A stretch of 64,000 nucleotides of DNA from Leptasterias polaris (Eukaryota; Echinodermata; Asteroidea; Forcipulatida; Asteriidae), in contig JAZGTN010000035.1 in assembly GCA_037783415.1 (NCBI GenBank), forward strand, positions 2,790,001 to 2,854,000, in the 5' to 3' direction. The notes under the pieces are model-generated. The model had not been told where the DNA came from, did no database searches, and worked only from the letters and a program-made list of their open reading frames with translations. Shown here piece after piece: positions 21,625-33,600 of this stretch; the first letter of the stretch is position 1, and each line of letters opens with the position of its first letter. Position numbers and translations under genes: made by a program.

Positions 21625-24600
21625 GTAAGGAAGAAGTTACAAATTATGTTGAATATTCATGTCATTATTCGACGATCGAGAGAGAGAGTGTCGAGTCGGA
21701 CGTGGGGGTGGTGGTAAGGAGGGGGCGTGGTTGGGTGGATCCCCTTGTTGGGATGTTATTAATTGAGATACTCTGTATCAATCATGATTTAAGAGCTATA
21801 AACACACGTTTGTATCATCATATAGCTCCATGGTATCATGATGCAGTTGATTTGGAAGTAATCTTTTACAAATTTCCTAATTTAATAATTAAATAGGGGG
21901 CCTAGCATGAAAAAATACAAAATATACAATCCCTAGCCCCCTGGCCTACCCTCTGTCAACTGCCATTTCATTTTCATCATCAATCAGGTGTACACTTTTC
22001 CACACAATTAATGTACACACACTGGCCTCGAAAAAAAGAAACGATAGCGGAACAAACCTCATACAATGTAGTTATAGAATCTTATCTAGGAGTAAGTTTT
22101 TGTAGATATTGTTGAAAATAAAGAGCAATCGCTATTCCCATCTCACTGCACAGCTGTTTGCGCAAAGCTCCCATTCAAACTCGTGCGTGCCCTGTCAATC
22201 AACTCGCGGTCAAAAAATGTCTTGCTAGAATCTTGCTTAGAATTGATTTGGCTGGAGGAAGTGAGAAGATTTAAACAACGGCAGACGATTCACCGCATTT
22301 TTGCTTTAATCATTTTGAAGTTTTCTTAGTGGCATTTTGCCAGGAAAAATGCAGCTAAATATTAAGATTAGAATGCTTTATAACCAAGAAAGCTGAAAAT
22401 AGAATTAGCTGTTGCAAACTACTTTACTTACCAACCAAAAGGGCCTGTGGTATAAATGCAAAAATTAGTTAGTGGCCTGACGTTTCGACCCTAGCAGAGT
22501 CTTTCTCGAAGGCTAAAGAAAGCTGACAAACCATTCACCAAATGTATATTTGAGAAAATAGAATTAGCTGTTGCAAACTGCTTACCAACCAAAAGGACCT
22601 GTGGTATAAATGCAAAAAATAAGTTAAGGCTAAAGAGAAAGACTCTGCTAGTGTCGAAACGTCAGGCCACTAACTTATTTTTGGCAAATGTATATTTGTG
22701 AAATTTTTGAGCTGTTTGATTGAAACTCCACGGTCACAGGAACCATCCCGAACCTACTTTGTTGTACTGAGCATTAGTCTTAGTTCAAGAAATTCCTCTA
22801 GGCACCACGCTCTTTCACACACAAATTAAAAAGAGGTACATCTTTGCAACCAAACATGTATTTTCAAATTTTTAATACCAGATCACTTCTCAAGGTGTAT
22901 ATTATCAGACTGCAAAATTTCAGAAAGAAAACTGTTTTTATTATTTTGTACTGTCGCAGCCTACCTTTAAAAAATGATATTGACAACGCATGCCATAATG
23001 AGTGGATATTTCCGGAACCGGTCGAGTTATACTTTTACTAAACGCTAGCCAGCAGATTGTACAGCACCCTCTTTGACATGAGTAACCAACATTATATAAA
23101 ACCTTCTAATTTGCTGGGATATTTTGACTTACTGTTGCGTAGCTCAATGTAATGGTTCCTGCATATGAACTGATACACTCCACCTTCGAATCCCTGTTGA
23201 CGCCAAATTTTTTCTTTCCCCATTCCCCAAAATAAGAATGTTATTCTTGTATTATTAAAAAACTACTTCTACATTTAAATGGATAGTAGACCCCCCTATT
23301 ACCCTTTCTATTTTTGAATTGTGGCTCCTGTAGATTTTTGTTTAGGACCAAGTAATGTCTGAAATTCATAAATGGTCCACTTAAACTTAAATGTGTTTGC
23401 ACTGTTTTCAAACATCAGGTTTTAGCCAAATAACGAGATTGGTTTTATGAAGTATTGAACAGTTTAACACATCTTTAGTGAAATGAAGATGAAGCCAGTA
23501 CAACTCTTCCACACAAAGAAACTCTTGGAAGAATTTGCTGTGTAACCATCGTAAAATCTTGAACCAACCCCATCCCCTGCATGTTTTGTTGATTCTATTG
23601 GACTGAGAACTGAATCCTAACCATCTCATCTCATCCAAATTAAACAAATGAAGTATGGACGGTGTTGGATTTTGTTAGAGTGAGGAAGGATCCTAGTGAA
23701 TCACTCAAGGGAGTTTGGGTTAATCTAAAATTATTTATTTTGTCTCGTGTTAGATAGAATGATGTACACACATATTTTGTTATATTATATTATATTGGAT
23801 AGTGTGCAGTCATTCAAATCTGGGTTTTGAATGACTGCTCTCTTTCCCACGGTTGATTTCTTTTTGAGAATAATATAAAGTGGGGAATGTAACCTGTTAA
23901 AAATCATCAAAATCTAGGTGTTGCTATTGCTTTGTTGGCAATTTGTTCAGTTTCCATTGGCATACTTGCATTTAGTCAGCATTTTCCCACAACCATCCTC
24001 TTGATAAAGCGATGGAGCCGCAATGTGAACAAGTTAGCCATGTTCACACTGCACGTCCGGCTCCAATACACTAGACTTACCAACAGGATATTCCACACAA
24101 ATGTTGATCATGGGACTGATTTTTCAGGATTTTGTCCTGATTTCAGAGTATGTTATTGATCTCGCTTCACCAAAGTGCACTGGACTGAAGCTCTGGTGTT
24201 TCCGATCAGCAGAGTAAAGGTTCGTGTCCTACTCTTGAAACGTGTGTCCTTCAGCAAGATACTTGTAAATCACTATTTGCTCTGTCCTCCGGATGGGATT
24301 TAAAGTCGTACATGTAGGTCTGGTCTGCTGTGTAATGCACATCAAAGAACCAAGTTACACTTATCGTTGAGAGAAGGGGTTCGCCTCAGTGTTTCTGCAA
24401 GTGGCTCCTGAATGTGCCTCGGCAAGATTTTTAAAAGAAGAAAGACCTCTTGTTATGATCAATACCTCAGTCATATATTTATTGAGAGAGTTTTTAACCA
24501 TTTCAATTTTGTTATCTTTAAAATTCTGGCTAGGTGGGCCAAAAGTAACAAAAATTCTAATTTATTTTTCAATTCAAATAACAGAAAAAGTGCCAAGTTC

Positions 24601-27600
24601 AGCAAAAACAGTTCTATTACTCATTACAAGTTTCCAACTGATAAGCTGACTTCCCTTTTTATTTTGTGAAATTAAATAGCAAAAAATAAATAAAAATTAT
24701 TATAATGCTGAAAGCCAGGAAAAGTCGTTGAAAGCTTACCTGAGCTGGGAGAACGTTGATCTAAAATATCTGCTTTATTTAAGACATTACTTTTTTCTTC
24801 AGTGTATACATGTAGGACTATTTAATAGTCAGCTAGCAATACATTTTATACTTTAGATTCTTCATTTCATGTACATATTTGCTGAACTGTTAGGATGCTT
24901 TCTGAATCAAAAAGATGATTTCCCTTGTACATATATAGCACAACAACATTCTACACAAAATAATGTATACCAGTTGCTACTCATCATTTGCTAGTGCTAC
25001 TCAATATTAGCATTTTAATGTATATCACAAATGTTCTATTCAAATATTTTGCTATGCAAAAATGCTCGATGAAATCGTGCCCAGCATTTGGTGTAAAAAA
25101 TTTGTTTAAATGAATAGATTCTAGACTTGTTTTGTTGTTGGGTGGCTGTTCCCTTGCTAAAATAACTGGAATTTGGCTAGCGGTCCAGTGGATATTTTGA
25201 GAATTAGTCATGGTTTGTCCTTAATGTTTTAGTGACTAGCCAGCCATAGGGTTACCCTGTTTTAAATTTAACTTCCTGTTGTATCTGTCATTTGCGTAAA
25301 TTTGGACACCCAGTTTTTAAATTTCCAGCAAATTTGGACACCCTTTTAATCAAATCCTGGCTAAAACCCCTGGTACTAGCCAGTGGGACCAGTGAGCTTG
25401 TCATTTCACTAGTCCGCCAGGTTTTTCACTGACCATATTTCATGCAATATAGTACTTTCCAACACTGAACTAGCCAGCCGGACCACTTGGAGAGAATTTT
25501 GGCTGGTCATCTGGTTTTTTAACTGGCATTTGCTCAGCGGACTACTGTTAAAGCAGAACTCTGTTAGTACAAAAGTGTTATACATTACTTTGTGACCTAA
25601 TGTTCACTGGTACATGTAACACAGGAACAGCAGACAGGAAAACATTTAAACATGCATTTCCCCTTTGAAGTTTTAAAGGATTTTTTCCACCACTGTGTTT
25701 CGTATCAAGAGTTGCCACTGATATGAGTTCCAATAAAACATCAGGGTTTGCCCTTGACTTTTTCAGTGACTAGAGTTAGCTTGTCAATTTCAGGGCATCA
25801 GCTTTTTCACTTGTCATTGCTTTATACTACATGTAAATACATGAAGGGGTGCTTTTCAACTCTGAACTAGCCAGCCGGAACACTACTTGGAGAGAATTCT
25901 GACAGTTCCTCTGGTGTTTTAACTGGTATTTGGCCAGCGGACTAGTGTTAAGGGAGAACGCTGAACAAAAAAACCCTTCCTCAAATAATAATTAACATAA
26001 AAATGAAATTACCCTGGAAAAGAACATCTGTGGATTTTGTAATCCTGTGCATAAATGTTCAGGCGCTCTGTCTGCGTGTCACTTTACTGGACTCTAAACA
26101 CATGTGCAGAGTATTGCTATACAGTCTGTCAGTGACACAACATTTGTTTTTCCTTTTTTTTTAAACCACAAATTCTCTCACTAACTAAGACTTCTTGGTT
26201 GAATTTTTTGTCTACAGTCCAAAGAGAAAATGATGAGGGGGTCACGGCGTGGCTGTGTAAGACTAAGGGTAAGTATCCATTTAATATCAATGGTTTGAGG
26301 TAAATACCCTAGGTCAACATATTGTATTATGAAGTGGTGTTTGCATGGTGTGGAAACTAAGAAATAACTATAATTAGTAAACTTGCGAGTACAACCATGT
26401 GTAAATCTTTTTGGGGAGGAATGTTGGCTTTGAAAAGACCCGGTGTGGTCTCAACGTTTCGAACGGTAAACTCTGCTCACAGAGTATTATTTTTTATATT
26501 GTATTATTGATAGGAGAATGTTATGAAAGGCAGTGTACATGTATGTATTTGATAAAGTTTGTGACCAAAAAGAAATCATTTCTGCCAAAGAGAGACTCCA
26601 TACAGAGCTGCCAACTCGCCCTGATTTTGCAGAAAGTTTCCTCAAGAATCAACCAATCTGTCTGTTATCTGGTGAACAAATTTGAAAATCTTCCTGATTA
26701 CAGAGACTTTTTTATGTTAAATGTAATTCTAAATATCTCCCTTATTGTTGTACACAATCTCCCTGACTGCAAGATGTTGGCAGCCCTGCCCTATAGTTTG
26801 TGAGATTTATTGTTTTTAGTTTAGTTACATGTAAGTTTACTTTAGTTTATTACCTTTATTGCAAAAACATCAAAAGACAAGGTAGTGCAAAAGGGAAACA
26901 CCGAACAGGGACGAACAGGCACGCAGGACCACTTAATAGGGACGCTTGATTTAAAAACACAATTGCTTGTACACAAGATATTTTTTCATTTATTATTTCA
27001 ACAGTTTCAAGGTGTTTTTTTTTTAATGAAGTACCGAGCATTTTTTATTTGTCTTATAGCTCTCCCCATACACAAGCTAGCGTATTGGGCTGATAGGCGC
27101 ACATTTAGATTGATACGCAATTTGTTTTATATATATATTTTTTATATTTGAATTTTACGCACAAAATAATGAGAAAACCATAAAGAATGCTCCAGATTGC
27201 ACGGTAGAAAATATTCCGAAGACCTTCAGCAAAACATCCAGTACATTTGAGTCCAGAATGCCCCACAGTTTTGAAAAAAACCCCGGTGAGAGCACTGATC
27301 TTGCGTTAAAACATTCTCTCTTGGACCTGATACTTCATGGAGGCAATAGAGGCAATTTCCCCCGTTCTCCCTGGTGTTTTCCCCCATCCCCCCTGGTCAT
27401 TGCCTTGCTGCTCCTTGATACGCCCCAGAGCACAATTTAAATTTCTTTGATTGAGGTGCCCCTTACTTAGGACAAACTGCCTTGCCCTTTCAACAACAGA
27501 GAACCAGGCCTGATTATTTCCAATTGGTTAATTGGACGGTGTGGCTGCGAAATGAGTAAAACAAAAATACGTTTTTATAATTTGTAAATCATTGCAGTAC

Positions 27601-30600
27601 CCGCTGCTAACACAGGATTTGAACTGTCTCTAGCCACTGAGCTAGCTAGCTAGCTAGCTAGCTAGCTAGCTAGCTAGCTAGCCATCTTGGTGGTCTAGTG
27701 GTCAGATATCTGCTCAAGCAATGCAAAGGTCAGGGTTCGAATTCCAGATTATATTCTTTATCCCCGATGCAAAAAGTAACATCCATTTCAAAAATAAGGT
27801 TTTTTGTTATTCTGTTATTCTGCTTAGTAAGCGCTGTGATGCAGCTTTTGTAGGAGGGCTATATAAATGCTTTTTGTATTGTAAATTGTATTGTATGATT
27901 CATGGTGACTGTTTGACTATTCAAGTCAGGCCTGACTAATGTAACGCTTGCTATTCAGTAACCATCAAATCTTCCTCCAAGGTGCTTAACAAAAAAATAA
28001 TAATCCAAAGGCCCCCATAATCCCACATTGTTGTGTTGAAACGAATTAACATTCGCAATGGTAGTTTATAATGCATTTATTCATGCATTGAGTGAGTGTG
28101 CGTGCACAGTACATGTTACAACCGGCCACATGTGACTGTACACTACATGTAGGCATCAGTCTGGTTATTAGATTCACATACCTGCACAATTACACAGGTT
28201 GTCCTACCCGGATAATACCATGCAGCCATACACGTAAAAGTACAATTTATATGCAGATAAGTTTCAGAGTCAATGTTGAATATTTGGACGGAATGTAAAA
28301 ACAATTATGAAAATCGGATAGAGATTCACGGTATTGTTGGAGAGGCGGTGTCAATTTACCTGGAGGCACACTGGAGCTTCAAATTTAAAAGAAACACATG
28401 AGGACATCTCCAGCATGGGTGACTATTTATTACCGATTACCGAACTAAACATGCCGTGATGGTGTGGTCTAATGGCTGTAATTAACACAAGCTGACAATA
28501 TGATGGCTCGTTGTTCAGTCTGATGTGTATGTGTAGACTCTACACCGTTGTACAGTAGTTTAACGAAAACCATACGGATGTGACTGAAATGGCGACGGAG
28601 GTGCAAGAAGAATATTACATGGATTATGTTATAGTAGGTGTGCCAATGGACAAGGCAAAGGGGGAGCCGTGCCACCAGGTAATGAGGTGCTTCAAAACTA
28701 ATATCCCTTTTGGGTTACAGTAAAGAGAAAATACCCAAGTTATTATGTGTTGGAGCATTTTTTTTTCTTCGCCTTTTAAATTCCTCATAATAATGGGTAT
28801 GACACTGCACAATATACAATTGAATATTAATATAAAGTTCACAGCCTGTGCGTGTGCGCTTTGAAGTAATTGTACAGCAGTGACGTCAAGGATTTAAATA
28901 GATGTTAATTTTGCAGTGGGGATGAAGAATGTTATTTTTGGCTTTAACTCATACACGTGTAAAAGCACTGTGTACTCAGTACTTTCTCGAGTCCTGTAAA
29001 AAAAAAAAAAGGGCGTTTTACTCGGGTCGAACCTACGCCATTCGAACTTTATATTAATATTCAATTGTATATTGTGCAGTGTCACACCCATTATTATCAG
29101 GAATTTAAAAGGCGAAAAAAAAAAGGGCGTTTTACTCGGGTCGAATTCGAACCTACGACCTTTGCCATTATAGAGCAAATGTCTCGCCACTAGAACACCG
29201 AGATAGCTGGGTATCTAGAGGCAGTTCGAATCCTTTATTTTAGCTGTGAGTGCTGCAACAATTTAAGGATGTTAACAGATTTTTTTTCAGCCAAGTACCT
29301 GAACAAATGTTGTGTTTTGTTTGAAGGGGGCGCTAATCGGTATTGATGATCAGGACGATTCTACCTTCACCATCACGTGTGATCAGAAGACATTTCACTT
29401 TCAAGGTAACCATCCCTTACCCCCATCCCTTGTACCTCCTCCCCCCCAGTTGTGTCCATTTCAAGTAACTCTGCATTATTTATTGTTTTCGTAGCACACC
29501 AAGGGAAAACATGGCTCACCTTGCCGGGCATACATTGTCTAGAAAAAAACTGTTATATGGGCTAGTTACATTACTTCTCATCTTGCCCTGTTGGCTTCTA
29601 AAAACTGTGCAACCGTACATGTTTCAAATGCTGATATTTCTTCCTTTTCTGATGTGAATAATACATTTTAAAAAGGTGTTCAGTTATTTTTGAGTGTGTG
29701 AATGTAACTTCATTTGACCAATTAACTGGTTGTGATCGCTACCATTGATACATCAGAAAGATACATTTATGACTACATAATTAAATTCTGGGCTACTAAA
29801 ACTTCATAGGGGCAACTAAAACTTCCTGGGGTCAATTAAAACGCTCGGTGGGCTACTTTACAAAAAGCTGAAGTGCAAGGCCTGTAGAGTATTTTGATAT
29901 TTGCTAGTCTGCACTTTCAACATTTGAGTCAGTACAATAAGCTGCTACAAACTCAATATTGTCCAACAAATTAAAGTTGTTCAAACTGTGCATATAATTA
30001 TAAGCTTTTATCTGTGAGTTTTCTGTCTTGAACTGTGTCCCCCAAAAATGTGTCTTTTCCTTGTAAAAACAATTACACTTTTATGCTCTGATCTCTATTA
30101 TACTAACTGGTTATAAAATTGTATTGCTTTACACTGAAGGCCTTTGATGGTCAAATTGCTAGTGCTACACTAGTGAGTCACATATGGCAATGCTAACTGG
30201 GAAGAAAAAACCCTCTCCATTGTGTACCTGGCTTCATGTTGCATGCCATTGTCCTCTCTGTGTTCATTCATGAATTACCCCTGGGTTCCTCTTGAATGAG
30301 ACTGGCAACCTGGTGCCCTCAGCACTTTGTAAGACACCAAAGGGGTGATATTTATATATCAATTCAGTATAATAGAGACCAGTAGTGTGGTGTGATACAA
30401 TAATGTCAGCAAACCTTAGGAATAATATATTGTATTTATTCTGGGCTGTTTCAATCAAAGCAGGCCCTTCGAAGTGCTTTGCAATACATTATTATGACTC
30501 AGGGCCCAACATACAGAACTTTTGTGCAATAACTCTAGGACTTGGCATATTATTAGAAATGATGTCCCAAGGATATTTTCAGAAAGACTTGGCATATAAA

Positions 30601-33600
30601 CTCTAAACTGTTGTGGGGATTGTTATCGGGATCTAGAAGCCTATTGTTTTAGGACCACCTAGGTCAAATGTCAAGAAACAGACTTGCTTGCGTTTACCAA
30701 ACACTACTTTTCTTGTTTTAAAATGCACTTCGCTGAAACTAAATGGTGCTTGTGACTTTTTGGAGGTGCTTGTAAACTTTTCAAACTGCATGCACTGGTG
30801 CATGTAGATTTGTTTTCTTTCTAATTAGAGAGCTGGGCCTTAATAATAACCTAGGCTTTCCTAAAAATATCTCAACTCCATAGGAATATGTGACATGTAG
30901 GTGCATTATATTAGGTGGCTAATTATTCACATCAACAATCCCAACCTTTATAGTTACCCATTCATAGGCCTTGAACTTCGCTTTGTTAAAGGCACTGGAC
31001 ACGTTTGGTAATTGTCAAAGACCAGTATTCTCACTTGTTGTATCCCAACATATGCATAAAGTAACAAACCTGTGAAAATTTGAGCTCAATTGGTCATCGA
31101 AGTTGCAAGAAAATAATGAAAGAAAAAACACCCTTGTTGCACAAATTTGTGTGCTTTCAGGATGCCTGAAAAGGGCTTCAGGCCTGAAGTCTTTTTCAGA
31201 TTCAAATATTTTAGTGAGAAATTACCTCTTTCTCAAAAACTACATAACTTCAGAGGAAGTCGTTTCTCAAAATGTGTTATACTATCAACAACTCTCCATT
31301 GCTCGTTACCAAGAAAGTTTTTATGCTAATATATATTTTGAGTAATTACCAAATGTGTCCAGTGCCTTTAAGGGGCACCTCTAATATGAGGAAAATGTAA
31401 CTTTGTATTGGAACTGTGCAAAGGGCACCACAGTGAATACACAGGGCACCTCGGCAATTGCTGTGGGTATTTTGAGGCTTGCGTTTACTCCTGGGTGATG
31501 AGAATGAGATGCTATTTGACGATGTGACCTCTGACGTCATTTGAAAATCATAACATGATGCGCGCGCATGTCGCTGGGCAAAACCTTTGTGTACTTGACA
31601 GCCAGCTAGAAAGTACACGCAATATTACCATGACTACGCGTCTTTTTGCCCGGCGGAACATGACTTGGACAACAGACTTGTCAACAGAGGGCGGTTTGAA
31701 TGTAAACAGAGGTCACATCGTCTATAGTGTCTTGCCCAAGGACACAATAGTCTTGACTGGGATTCAAACCCACACTCCAATTGCTCAGCAATAAGAACTG
31801 GAGTTTGATGCGCTAGACTGCTCGGCCATGACACTCTGATTAAACATTTTGCAAGTTGTACTCATTTTAGATTCTCACCTCATGTTTTTTCAGCTCAAAA
31901 TGCAGATCAGAGGGAGCAGTGGGTGGCAGCTCTGGAAGAGACTATTCTCAAACACTCACAGCCAGCCAAGGTTAGAAGATTCTTTCCACTCTTTCATCTT
32001 TATTCTACTCCTGGGGGGAAAAATAACGCAATTGTTTAATCAATCAAATAACTATTAAGTTTTAAACTGTTTATAGGAGAGATAAACTAATGTTCTTAGA
32101 TACTGTGTTTGGGAAAAAAACGCTCTGGGTTGTTTTCATGTGATGTGCAGAGTAAATCTCACTTGTATCTCATAGCATTCAGTAACCATATTGCTGTTTC
32201 CTGTGTTCATGCTGATCAATCAATTGTCGTGTGGATTAACTACATATAGATATAATAATAATAATAGTGGCTAGTGGCTTCTTATATAGTGCTCATATCC
32301 GTCACTCAGTGACGCTCAAGGTGCTTCAACAGTATTTTTCCTGCAAGGTATATATGTGGAGCTACTTTTTGAAGTTTTGAGACCTATTCCTTTACATAGC
32401 ACCATGTAATGGTTTACAAGGTGCTGTGGTGCAATATGCAGCCAATCAGACCAGGAACACCGGGGCGAACCCCCTTCTCTTTTCAATAAGTGCACTGGGT
32501 TCTTTTACATGCATTACACAACATCCGAAGGACGAAGCAATAATGGTTAAGTGTCTTACTCAAGGACACAAGTTTCAAGACCGGAGCTCGAACCCACACT
32601 CTGCTGATCAGAAACACCAGAGCTTGAGTCCGGTGCTCTTATCCGCTCGGCCACGACACGCCATATGATTCATCATGTTTGTGAGAACACTGACCAGATA
32701 TTGTCATAGCATTCAGTAACCATCTTGCTGTTTCCTGTGGTCACATAATGGATTAATATAAGCATCAATTTTTATACACTAAAAGACCAGTTGCAGTTCC
32801 AAATCTTACCAAATCAGACAACTTCCTGATTTTTTAGGATAACACCTCATGTTCAATTACTGTCATATTCCCTGTATAACCATTGGCCATCACTGTAAGA
32901 CTCTCTACAGGGGGATCAGACTATTCGTCCCTCCAGCCTCAGTTTGGTTCATATTGATTTGAATGGGAAGGCAAACATGGTCGCTGCGCCATGATTGGGA
33001 AGTCACAAATGTAGGCCATAGTCTGCTCGACATGCTCCAGGGAATTTTAATCAACATTGCAAAGCCAAATTTGCTGGTACGGGCTGTTGAATCAAGCTGA
33101 TCAATCAAGTGTCGTGTGGATTAACTACATAGATATGAATTATGATTCATCATGCATGTCATGTGTGTGAGAACACTGACCAGATATTGTCTACAGAGGG
33201 CGCAATTCAGCATCAGCCATAAGATACCTTGTCATTGATTGTATTTACTATCTTTGAAGACAGAAGAGGCTTCCCAGTAGAAACTTTACAATTTTGTTAG
33301 AAGATATTTCTTATAAAATGGGTGAAACTCTATCGAAATTTTGTGAACTTCAGCGTTTATTTTTGTTTTAGTGTATTAGGACTGAAAGGTTTGCAATAAA
33401 ACCAATTGATGTTAGTTTGTTTTATTGCAAAATACCAGCCTATGTTACACTGGTCTTGGTTTTCCTTGAGAACGATAACAATAATGAAGAGCGTTTATAC
33501 AATTCAATTCAATTCAATTCAAATCAACAAATACTTGTAAATCAACAGAAATATGTATAAAACAACACATCAGCAGTAGGCAGAGTAAAGAGTACAACTG

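Larger units (their letters stand above)
21625..26217 (+). other. OSBPL9 intron 1 (4.6 kb)
   Basis: Contains the repeat pair at 22401-22700, a degraded SINE family 1 head at about 24160-24405, a fragment of the 10837-12161 element at 25300-25370, and two copies of an 'actagccagc' repeat at about 25380-25560 and 25740-25950. No coding exon recognised. Confidence 0.6.
26269..29326 (+). other. OSBPL9 intron 2 (3.1 kb)
   Basis: Contains a fragment of a 'ggtctcaacgtttcg' repeat (26370-26470), a GCTA microsatellite, a tRNA-like SINE (27689-27898), the candidate exon at 28589-28678, and an inverted repeat pair (28759-29124). Confidence 0.6.
29406..31893 (+). other. OSBPL9 intron 3 (2.5 kb)
   Basis: Contains MITE copy B (30986-31371) and a partial SINE family 1 copy (31720-31837, minus). 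The rest is A/T-rich with no exon seen. Confidence 0.6.
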
